A stretch of 12,823 nt of DNA from URNF01 sp045638005 (lineage in GTDB: Bacteria > Bacillota > Clostridia > Oscillospirales > Acutalibacteraceae). Shown here piece by piece: positions 8,538 to 12,823 of the stretch (position 1 is the stretch's first letter; every line of letters starts with the position of its first letter). A program made the position numbers and the translations under genes. The stretch spans positions 1 through 12,823 of the forward strand of contig JAZUAN010000031.1 of the NCBI GenBank assembly GCA_045638005.1, written 5' to 3'. Below the pieces are notes generated by a model, which did not search any database, was not told where the DNA came from, and saw nothing but the letters and a program-made list of their open reading frames with translations.

Positions 8538-8556
8538 AGCGCTGAAAAACAGCGCT
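8538..8556 (+). other. Hairpin in the tRNA leader
   Basis: AGCGCTG, a loop of five A, then CAGCGCT form a perfect 7-bp stem that begins at the predicted transcription start and ends five bases before the mature tRNA. It could help RNase P processing or protect the 5' end, but this is inference. Confidence 0.5.
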
Positions 8557-8561
8557 CATAT

Positions 8562-8636
<75 letters not shown>

Positions 8637-8640
8637 AAAA

Positions 8641-8674
8641 AATCGGCAATGCCAATGGGCGTTGCCGATTTTTT
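8641..8674 (+). terminator. Terminator of the tRNA-fMet gene
   Basis: A 13-bp stem with one G-U pair (8641-8653 with 8658-8670) and a 4-nt loop AATG is followed by a run of T and preceded by a run of A. It is a textbook intrinsic terminator. Confidence 0.93.
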
Positions 8675-8700
8675 CTGTTATGAAGAAAGACTGTGGATTA

Positions 8701-8724
8701 TCGACCTTTGGGTTATGAGCCCGA
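8701..8724 (-). repeat. Reversed copy of the tRNA-fMet anticodon arm
   Basis: Read on the minus strand these 24 bases match 22 of 24 bases of the tRNA gene at 8587-8610, including the whole anticodon loop CTCATAA. Because the arm is itself a hairpin, the loop match is the informative part. The copy lies about 90 bp from the tRNA in opposite orientation and lacks the other arms, so it is not a gene. Confidence 0.6.
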
Positions 8725-8783
8725 AGGGCGAATCGGACACGGATATACCGTATACCTTTTATTAATGACCACACCGTGTCCCC

Positions 8784-8802
8784 GAATTGGCCATGCCAAT
8801 TC
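8784..8802. repeat. Perfect 8-bp hairpin with 3-nt loop
   Basis: GAATTGGC, loop CAT, then GCCAATTC. No T-run follows, so it is not a terminator. It sits just after the right arm of the GGACACGG/CCGTGTCC inverted repeat. Confidence 0.55.
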
Positions 8803-8856
8803 ATTTTCATGACATATACCTTCACATTGGCGACTGCGACCGCCGCCGGTGGAAGA

Positions 8857-8893
8857 TTCCCCCACGGGGTGGGGGAAATGTCGCAAAGCGACA
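8857..8893. repeat. Tandem hairpins of REP/MITE character
   Basis: A perfect 9-bp stem TTCCCCCAC/GTGGGGGAA with loop GGG is followed at once by TGTCGC-AAA-GCGACA. The CCCCC/GGGGG stem plus TGTCGC hairpin and the trailing AAAGGGGG resemble intergenic repeats I recall from gut Clostridia genomes, where they produce spurious predicted proteins. That resemblance is from memory and not checked here. Confidence 0.55.
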
Positions 8894-9006
8894 AAGGGGG
8901 ACGGGCCTTGTAAGGCGATAAAGGGAGCAGGTTAGCCCTGTGCCGCGGTCGACGATTGGCAAGGCAGTTTTACTGCTGCAGACAGAGTCGGGTACCGCAA
9001 ACGTAT

Positions 9007-9038
9007 GGTCGGTAGTTCGAATCGCGCCGAAGCAACCA
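9007..9038 (+). pseudogene. tRNA-like 3' end with CCA (partial, T-stem broken)
   Basis: The first 17 bases (GGTCGGTAGTTCGAATC, 9007-9023) and the last seven (GCAACCA, 9032-9038) are identical to the tRNA-fMet 3' end at 8605-8636, at the same spacing over 32 bases. The eight bases between differ completely, so the T-stem (GGTAG against CGCGC) no longer pairs. No matching 5' acceptor, D-arm or anticodon arm is seen upstream. It is a remnant or chimera of a tRNA end, not a working tRNA. Confidence 0.6.
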
Positions 9039-9069
9039 ACATTGCGAACCGATTTAGATATCGGCGCAG

Positions 9070-9104
9070 AAAACCCAGTAACCACAACGGTTACTGGGTT
9101 TTTT
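9070..9104 (+). terminator. Strong intrinsic terminator closing the structured region
   Basis: A perfect 14-bp stem (9070-9083 with 9089-9102), loop ACAAC and a T-run through 9104. No protein gene ends here; its presence implies that the region before it is, or was, transcribed rightward. Confidence 0.9.
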
Positions 9105-9196
9105 CTTGCCAATTTTTAAAGTGGAAATCAATAGATATCCTCCGTCCAAAACGGCTTTCGGGGAGGACTTGAACTAAATACAAATGTAATATTAGG

Positions 9197-9225
9197 TGGA
9201 AAAATTACAGTTTTTATGATATAAT
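9197..9225 (+). promoter_or_regulatory. Promoter for the VanZ-like gene
   Basis: TGGAAA (9197-9202), a 17-nt spacer and TATAAT (9220-9225), the same -35 variant as before ppdK. The leader is about 30 nt. The stretch 9105-9196 holds nothing else I can support; a TCCTCC/GGAGGA pairing (9138-9143 with 9162-9167) is weak. Confidence 0.65.
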
Positions 9226-9260
9226 CAGTTCAATAAATAAGAATTTGAAGGAAGCAAGAG

Positions 9261-9764
9261 ATGTTTCAATCAACAAAACAAAAAAGAATATCATATATTG
9301 TATTTGGTGTGTATTTAATTTTACTGATATGGTTGGTGCTTTTCAAATTTGCTACAAACCTTTCAGAATTGCCGAGTATGCGCAGTATAAATTTAATCCC
9401 ATTTTACTATGGCCTGGAGACAAATACACATTTTAGAGAAGTGTTTTACAATATTATTGTTTTTGTTCCATTAGGAGTATATCTGCAGATATTCAAAGAA
9501 GAGCGGAAAAAAGCAACGAAATACTTGGTTGTTATTGGGACAAGTTTTCAATTTGAGGTAGTTCAATTTATCTTTGCAATCGGTGCCAGTGATGTCACAG
9601 ATCTTATTGGAAATACCTTAGGCGGAATCGCCGGTATTCTCTTTTGTATTATAATGAAAAAAATTGCACCTAAGAAATTTATCTCCATAATCAACGTTTC
9701 GGGGCTGTTAATTGAAATTGCAGCTATTGGTTTGATGTTGTTGCTTTTTGGGGCAAACAGATAA
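9261..9764 (+). CDS. VanZ-like family membrane protein
   Basis: The 167-residue protein is almost wholly membrane embedded, with helices near 10-30, 61-78, 88-107, 119-135 and 143-163. It carries the VanZ-family signature: NLIPF (44-48), N64, PLG (70-72), ExxQ (99-102), D111 and DLIGNTLGG (114-122). VanZ itself gives low-level teicoplanin resistance in vanA clusters; most relatives stand alone and their biochemical function is not known, so no resistance role should be assumed. The start ATG has AAGGAAG about seven bases upstream. The gene has its own promoter and a terminator about 80 bp after its stop. Codon and base use are clearly more AT-rich than in mfd or the ABC-F gene, which suggests horizontal acquisition. 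There is no van operon nearby. Confidence 0.88.
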   Translation: MFQSTKQKRISYIVFGVYLILLIWLVLFKFATNLSELPSMRSINLIPFYYGLETNTHFREVFYNIIVFVPLGVYLQIFKEERKKATKYLVVIGTSFQFEVVQFIFAIGASDVTDLIGNTLGGIAGILFCIIMKKIAPKKFISIINVSGLLIEIAAIGLMLLLFGANR

Positions 9765-9845
9765 GGAAATTCCAATTTATCGGTGAGCTGCAAATGGTAT
9801 CCATGCCCGGTGTGTTTACACCCGGCGTGACAAAGAATACAATCG

Positions 9846-9875
9846 AAAAGGACACCCTGACGGGTGTCCTTTTTT
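9846..9875 (+). terminator. Terminator after the VanZ-like gene
   Basis: A perfect 12-bp stem (9846-9857 with 9862-9873) with loop TGAC and a T-run. An imperfect hairpin at about 9807-9827 (GGTGT-GTTT-ACACC with flanking C/G pairs) precedes it. Confidence 0.92.
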
Positions 9876-9984
9876 GCTTTTTCGCACTTCACAAAACAGA
9901 AATTACCATTTTTGGCACCAATACTTCTATACAAAATCGGTGCTTTCCTCTATATCATAATGTAGAAATGTACTTTTTAGGGGT

Positions 9985-10506
9985 TTGCCCGGCAGCATCC
10001 ACACCGACTTTAACAACGACGTGTTGTCCGACCCCGTCTATTATCAGAACGCCTTGAACGGTATTCCCGCAGGGCGTCTCGGCAAAGCGGACGATATCGG
10101 CGTAAAAGATTCGGTAGGTCCTATGGACCACACCCGCCGTATGATTGATTTGATTAAACCCGAACGTCCCGATTTTATCGTGTACTGCGGTTTGGATGAA
10201 AACTTTGCACATAACGTGCTCTCGGGTGGCAACGGTGCTGTGGGCGGTCTTTCCAACGTGATGCCCCGTTTGTGCGCGGATATGAAAGACGCGGTGAACG
10301 CGAAAGATTTTGAAAAGGTAGCGGCATTACAGCAAAAAATCAACCGCGCGGTGGTGATGTACGGTGTCAGCGTGCCGTATATCCCCGCTGTCAAAACGGT
10401 AGCAAAGTTGCTCGGTGTTGTTGATTGTGATGCGTGTCGCGCACCCATTATCGCGTGTGACGAGGCACAGACTGCGGCACTGGATGCAATTATCAAAAGC
10501 GTATAA
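9985..10506 (+). pseudogene. Fused remnant: short-chain dehydrogenase fragment joined to the C-terminal half of a DHDPS-family aldolase
   Basis: Residues 2-38 (PGSIHTDF ... GIPAGRLGKADDI) match the stretch after the active site of classical short-chain dehydrogenases, ending where those enzymes continue into AGAAVFLAS. From residue 39 (GVKDSVG) the sequence is instead the C-terminal half of a dihydrodipicolinate synthase/N-acetylneuraminate lyase-type aldolase: K41 is the Schiff-base lysine position, followed by VYCGLDENF, the GGNGAVGGLSNVMP loop and C-terminal helices. The dehydrogenase Rossmann fold and Ser-Tyr-Lys triad, and the aldolase barrel's first half with its catalytic Tyr and Thr, are absent. 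A TAA lies in frame just upstream and no Shine-Dalgarno precedes the nominal TTG 9985. The likely cause is an in-frame deletion between neighbouring catabolic genes plus loss of the 5' end. A product, if made, should not have either activity. A local misassembly is a less likely alternative. Confidence 0.8.
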
Positions 10507-10517
10507 CTTCAATTTGA

Positions 10518-10549
10518 AAAAGACACGTTCTGTTGGGATGTGTCTTTTC
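10518..10549 (+). terminator. Terminator after the fused remnant
   Basis: AAAAGACACGTTC pairs with GGATGTGTCTTTT (10518-10530 with 10536-10548), including two G-U pairs, around loop TGTTG. The following sequence CTATTT is only moderately T-rich. Confidence 0.75.
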
Positions 10550-10573
10550 TATTTATAAAAATGGTGCTTTCGC

Positions 10574-10602
10574 TTGCTTTTCCTGCCAAGGGGATATATA
10601 AT
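10574..10602 (+). promoter_or_regulatory. Promoter for the small membrane protein-DUF362 operon
   Basis: TTGCTT (10574-10579), 17 nt, then TATAAT (10597-10602), the same arrangement and hexamers as the tRNA-fMet promoter. The leader would be about 20 nt. Confidence 0.8.
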
Positions 10603-10627
10603 ACAGTAAAGTTACATATAAGGCGAA

Positions 10628-10843
10628 ATGCTTTTACAGAGGTTGAAACATGAGCGGATGCTTGATATCCTGAAGGTCTTGGCGATTATAGGTCTCGTGT
10701 GTGCGGTATTCACGTTTTTGACAAAGATTGAACTGAGCACCCATTTTGACACGCCGGAAAATGCCGGCAAGATTGTTTCGGGTGTTTGCGCGGTAATCCT
10801 TGCGGCTATGCTTTATAAAGATAAAGCAACGGAAACTGCATAA
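10628..10843 (+). CDS. Small two-helix membrane protein, unknown function
   Basis: I do not recognise this 71-residue protein. It has two hydrophobic segments, about residues 15-33 (VLAIIGLVCAVFTFLTKI) and 48-62 (KIVSGVCAVILAAML), split by a polar stretch containing a THFDTPENAGK segment, and a short charged C-terminus. That layout predicts a helical hairpin in the membrane. The ATG at 10628 has AAGG at 10620-10623; a later in-frame ATG at 10658 lacks a good ribosome binding site and would cut into the N-terminus. A strong promoter lies just upstream, and the DUF362 gene starts 33 bp after its stop with no terminator, so the two are probably cotranscribed. Base composition fits its neighbours. 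Confidence 0.7.
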   Translation: MLLQRLKHERMLDILKVLAIIGLVCAVFTFLTKIELSTHFDTPENAGKIVSGVCAVILAAMLYKDKATETA

Positions 10844-10876
10844 TCTATATATAAAAATTAGTAGGAGGCACTGTAT

Positions 10877-11740
10877 ATGAGCGCAAAAGTATATTTTTCC
10901 AGAACCATCACACCTGAGAAGGTATTGGAGCTGTACAAATTGCTGGGCAAGTCCCTTGGCGGCAAGGTGGCTGTGAAGGTGCACTCCGGTGAGAAAGGTA
11001 ACCAAAACTTTTTAAAGCCGGATTTTTGGAAGCCGGTCATTGAGCACGTGAATGGTACGGTGGTGGAATGTAATACGGCGTATGAAGGTGCGCGCAACAC
11101 CACCGCAAAGCATATCAAGTTGATTAAAGAACACGGCTGGAACGACTATTTTGACGTAGATCTTTTGGATGCTGAGGGTCCCGATCTCGAATTGGATATC
11201 CCGCAAGGAAAGGTCATTCAAAAAGATTATGTCGGCAAGAATATTGTGAAATATGATTCCATGCTGGTGCTGTCCCATTTTAAAGGACACCCGATGGGCG
11301 GCTATGGCGGTGCTTTGAAGCAGCTGTCTATCGGTGTTGCATCTTCTTTTGGCAAGCAATACATTCATGGTGCCGGCGATACCGTGGTTTTTTGGGACGC
11401 AGATCACGATTCCTTTTTGGAGTCGATGGCGGATGCCGCGTCTGCGGTGGTTGATTTCTTCAAAGGCAATATCGTGTATGTCAACGTTATGAAAAATATG
11501 AGTGTGGACTGCGATTGCTGTGCGGTTGCGGAAGACCCTTGTATTGCGGATATCGGTATTTTGGTATCGGATGATCCCATTGCAATCGACCAAGCATGCA
11601 TTGACCTTGTGTACGATTGTACCGACCCCGGTCGCCCGCATCTCCTTGAACGGATTGAAAGCCGCAACGGTGTACACACCATCGAGGCCGCCGCGGCACT
11701 CGGATACGGTACAAGAGAATATACGTTGATAGAAGTGTAA
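10877..11740 (+). CDS. DUF362 domain-containing protein
   Basis: This 287-residue protein spans a DUF362 domain, a family of unknown reaction often found with or fused to 4Fe-4S ferredoxin domains. Recognisable parts are KVAVKVHSGEKGN (about 30-42), VVECNTAYEGARNTT (61-75), the LSHFKGHPMGGYGGALKQLSIG block (about 133-154), and DCDCC followed by DIGILVSDDPIAIDQACIDL (211-250). Cysteines 212, 214, 215 and 222 form a cluster that could bind metal or a redox centre; no CxxCxxC ferredoxin module is present, so this is the unfused form. AGGAGG at 10862-10867 gives a strong start. It is the second gene after the small membrane protein and ends at a bidirectional terminator. Family membership is firm; function is not known. 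Confidence 0.92.
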   Translation: MSAKVYFSRTITPEKVLELYKLLGKSLGGKVAVKVHSGEKGNQNFLKPDFWKPVIEHVNGTVVECNTAYEGARNTTAKHIKLIKEHGWNDYFDVDLLDAEGPDLELDIPQGKVIQKDYVGKNIVKYDSMLVLSHFKGHPMGGYGGALKQLSIGVASSFGKQYIHGAGDTVVFWDADHDSFLESMADAASAVVDFFKGNIVYVNVMKNMSVDCDCCAVAEDPCIADIGILVSDDPIAIDQACIDLVYDCTDPGRPHLLERIESRNGVHTIEAAAALGYGTREYTLIEV

Positions 11741-11750
11741 TGCGAAAAAG

Positions 11751-11787
11751 AAAACGCTGTGTATGTTGAAAATACACAGCGTTTTTT
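11751..11787. terminator. Bidirectional terminator between the DUF362 and AraC genes
   Basis: A perfect 14-bp stem (11751-11764 with 11772-11785), a 7-nt loop, A-rich before and T-rich after. It lies ten bases after the DUF362 stop and directly before the convergent AraC stop codon. Confidence 0.92.
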
Positions 11788-11788
11788 C

Positions 11789-12370
11789 TTAATCCGCTTT
11801 ATATTTGGAGGGCAATATGCCCATGTGCCGTTTAAAGGTTTTGGTAAAAAACGAAAGGTTTTCAAAGCCGCACATACCGGCGGTTTGTGCTACGGTGCAG
11901 CCGTCGTGCAGAAAAGTGGCGGCTTGCTGGCAGCGGTAGTGGTTAATATAGGTCACCACCGTTTGACCGGTGAGTTTTTTGAAATCGCGGCAAAGCGCAA
12001 ATTTATCGGTGTAGGTTGCTTTAGCGATTTCTTCTAAGGTTATCTTGCGGGCGTAGTTTTCACGGATATAGTAAATTGCCGCCTTGACGTTTTCAAACAC
12101 CCGCTCGTTGGCGCGGGGGAGATCTTTCATAACCGCATGATGCTCGGACAGGGTGAGCAGTACCTCTAACAATACCGCGTGCAGCCTTGCGGTGAGCAGC
12201 GGGGCATCAGTTTTTAAGTAGGTATCCGCCAGCGTTTCCAAAAGCTGCCGTAAGTGCTCGCTGCGTATGAACGGTGAAAACTGTAAGCGGTCATAGTCGA
12301 TCCCGATTTGCAGAAAAAACGGCAGCTTATTCTCAAAGTGGGCGTATTCCTCGTGACGTGTACCGATCAT
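11789..12370 (-). CDS. AraC-family transcriptional regulator, short form without cupin domain
   Basis: AraC-type regulators bind DNA through two helix-turn-helix motifs and usually sense a sugar or other ligand through an N-terminal cupin. Here the C-terminal DNA-binding domain is complete: KITLEEIAKATYTDKFALCRDFKKLTG split over helix-turn-helix 1 (109-135) and the classic GFENLSFF...FKRHMGILPSKYK (168-191) of helix-turn-helix 2. The N-terminal part has only about 90 residues. It begins with a segment (FENKLPFFLQI) like the pre-cupin start of clostridial relatives, then passes at once to the helical linker (FIRSEHLRQLLETL...). The usual roughly 280 residues are therefore cut to 193. ATG 12368-12370 is preceded by a GGGGGGTGA ribosome binding site; the longer frame to 12493 adds no domain and overlaps the upstream small gene. 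It is likely cotranscribed with the 55-residue membrane protein. Confidence 0.88.
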   Translation of the reverse strand: MIGTRHEEYAHFENKLPFFLQIGIDYDRLQFSPFIRSEHLRQLLETLADTYLKTDAPLLTARLHAVLLEVLLTLSEHHAVMKDLPRANERVFENVKAAIYYIRENYARKITLEEIAKATYTDKFALCRDFKKLTGQTVVTYINHYRCQQAATFLHDGCTVAQTAGMCGFENLSFFTKTFKRHMGILPSKYKAD

Positions 12371-12413
12371 GTTTTCACCCCCCAAAAAAATGCAAGATAG
12401 TGCTGATTTTAGC

Positions 12414-12453
12414 CAATATTGACCATTGAAAAAGGATGTAAAACGCAATATTC
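12414..12453. promoter_or_regulatory. Paired CAATATT words upstream of the AraC gene (candidate operator)
   Basis: CAATATTG (12414-12421), a perfect palindrome, and CAATATTC (12446-12453) are 32 bp apart centre to centre, about three helical turns. They lie in the 82-bp gap between the small membrane gene and the AraC gene. AT-rich words of this size can occur by chance. Confidence 0.2.
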
Positions 12454-12620
12454 TATTTATAGTACAGGATGCCGACATAGAGGATGTTACCACCCAGTAG
12501 CCACAATATGATAGCTGTGATCAGAAGGAGCGGGAACCAGAGGATGCCGTACGGATTATTGCCGGATTGATAGATGTTGCGACTGCCGTTATAACCGAAA
12601 TTTCCGCTACCGGGGCCCAT
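12453..12620 (-). CDS. 55-residue single-pass membrane protein, unknown function
   Basis: I do not recognise this short protein, but the reading frame is well supported. The start ATG (12618-12620) has a strong AGGAGG upstream (12628-12633 on the minus strand, seven bases away), and a TTGACA-17-TATATT promoter stands just beyond. The first 25 residues are glycine-, asparagine- and tyrosine-rich and polar (MGPGSGNFGYNGS...). A hydrophobic helix follows (about 26-43, ILWFPLLLITAIILWLLG), and the end is hydrophobic and tyrosine-rich, closing in YYK. No cleavable signal site is obvious. It is the first gene of a probable two-gene unit with the AraC regulator, 82 bp downstream, with no terminator in the gap. 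It falls below usual length cut-offs and would be easily missed. Confidence 0.72.
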   Translation of the reverse strand: MGPGSGNFGYNGSRNIYQSGNNPYGILWFPLLLITAIILWLLGGNILYVGILYYK

Positions 12621-12641
12621 AGACAACCCTCCTTTTTGAGA

Positions 12642-12670
12642 AATATAACAAAAGCGGCGTCTTTTGTCAA
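12642..12670 (-). promoter_or_regulatory. Promoter for the small membrane protein-AraC unit
   Basis: On the minus strand TTGACA (12665-12670), exactly 17 nt, then TATATT (12642-12647). The -35 is perfect and the -10 five of six. The leader is only about 15 nt. Confidence 0.82.
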
Positions 12671-12711
12671 TTGCGCGTGAGTGAAAAATCCAAAAACAGG
12701 CGGCTTGGATG

Positions 12712-12740
12712 TTGACAACCGCGTAAAATATGGGTATAAT
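12712..12740 (+). promoter_or_regulatory. Consensus promoter for the right-edge gene
   Basis: TTGACA (12712-12717), exactly 17 nt, then TATAAT (12735-12740): a perfect consensus sigma-A promoter and the strongest in the window. It is divergent from the promoter at 12642-12670, 41 bp away. Confidence 0.92.
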
Positions 12741-12783
12741 TTATTAGTTAAAATAGGTATTTTGCTCAAAAGGAGAGATCACG

Positions 12784-12823
12784 ATGGAGCATTTGGATAT
12801 TAAACAGGTATTTAGCGATGCCG
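12784..12823 (+). CDS. Start of a highly expressed gene, possibly asparaginyl-tRNA synthetase (runs off right edge)
   Basis: Thirteen codons are visible: MEHLDIKQVFSDA. AGGAG (12771-12775) lies eight bases before the ATG, behind a perfect consensus promoter, so a strongly expressed housekeeping gene is likely. The I-K-x-V/L-F pattern at this position resembles the first residues of class II asparaginyl-tRNA synthetases (before the GWIR-type anticodon-binding domain). Thirteen residues are too few to confirm that, so treat the product name as a guess and the presence of a gene start as solid. Confidence 0.65.
   Translation, partial: MEHLDIKQVFSDA

Larger units (their letters stand above)
8675..9069. 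repeat. Gene-free structured region after the tRNA, likely repeat or mobile-element derived
   Basis: About 400 bp between two strong terminators hold no frame with a plausible start and ribosome binding site. The two antisense frames across it spell the mosaic peptides typical of reversed tRNA and repeat DNA. Visible structure, in order: a reversed copy of the tRNA-fMet anticodon arm (8701-8724); an 8-bp inverted repeat GGACACGG/CCGTGTCC (8735-8742 with 8774-8781); a perfect hairpin GAATTGGC-CAT-GCCAATTC (8784-8802); tandem hairpins (8857-8893); a short CCTT-GT-AAGG hairpin (about 8906-8915); GCAGT-TTT-ACTGC (about 8966-8978); and a tRNA-like 3' end with CCA (9007-9038). GCGCCGA (9025-9031) and TCGGCGC (9061-9067) bracket the last part. 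The sum suggests an assembled repeat element; function is unknown. Confidence 0.5.

Noticed and set aside
9138..9174. Reversed tRNA-like fragment (T-loop resemblance) before the VanZ gene
   Set aside because: A TTCAAGT-like loop is present on the minus strand but the flanking bases cannot form a T-stem and no acceptor or anticodon arm is found.
9794..10057. An 87-codon plus-strand frame crossing the VanZ terminator into the fused remnant
   Set aside because: It runs through a strong terminator hairpin, has no domain and is out of frame with the recognisable dehydrogenase sequence.
12371..12493. N-terminal extension of the AraC gene to 12493
   Set aside because: It would overlap the 55-residue membrane gene, has no cupin features and ignores the ribosome binding site before ATG 12370.

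Overview
The window looks like chromosomal DNA of a low- to mid-GC anaerobic Firmicute of the class Clostridia, probably a gut Oscillospiraceae/Ruminococcaceae-type bacterium. The case rests on gene content and signals: a pyrophosphate-type pyruvate phosphate dikinase, the pth-mfd pair, strong AGGAGG ribosome binding sites, sigma-A promoters with TATAAT boxes, a GTG/TTG-started LCP protein, a DUF362 protein and AraC regulators. No 16S rRNA or other species-level marker is present, so the family is an inference.

Left part (1-6570), ordinary housekeeping. The 5' two-fifths or less of ppdK runs leftward off the edge. A roughly 300-bp divergent promoter region separates it from a rightward pth-mfd operon (peptidyl-tRNA hydrolase, then transcription-repair coupling factor). 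mfd converges on a leftward LytR-CpsA-Psr (LCP) cell-wall ligase gene across a shared bidirectional terminator.

Middle part (6571-9260). An ABC-F ATPase gene is followed by an initiator tRNA-fMet gene with its own promoter, leader hairpin and terminator. Then come about 600 bp with no credible gene. This stretch holds a reversed copy of the tRNA anticodon arm, several tight hairpins (two in tandem look like a REP-type repeat), a second tRNA-like 3' end with CCA and an efficient terminator. I read it as a mobile or repeat-derived element attached to the tRNA, which is an inference.

Right part (9261-12823), accessory genes. An AT-rich orphan VanZ-like membrane protein comes first. Next is a gene remnant in which a short piece of a short-chain dehydrogenase is joined in frame to the C-terminal half of a dihydrodipicolinate synthase-family aldolase. 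A small two-helix membrane protein and a DUF362 protein then form an operon. These converge on a leftward two-gene unit: a 55-residue membrane protein and an AraC-family regulator that lacks the usual cupin sensor. At the right edge a consensus promoter drives a gene of which only 13 codons are visible; it may be asparaginyl-tRNA synthetase.

I found no CRISPR array, toxin-antitoxin pair, phage or transposase gene, or defence system. The most unusual parts are the tRNA-linked structured region (8641-9104) and the fused remnant (9985-10506); neither is proven to be a functional new system.
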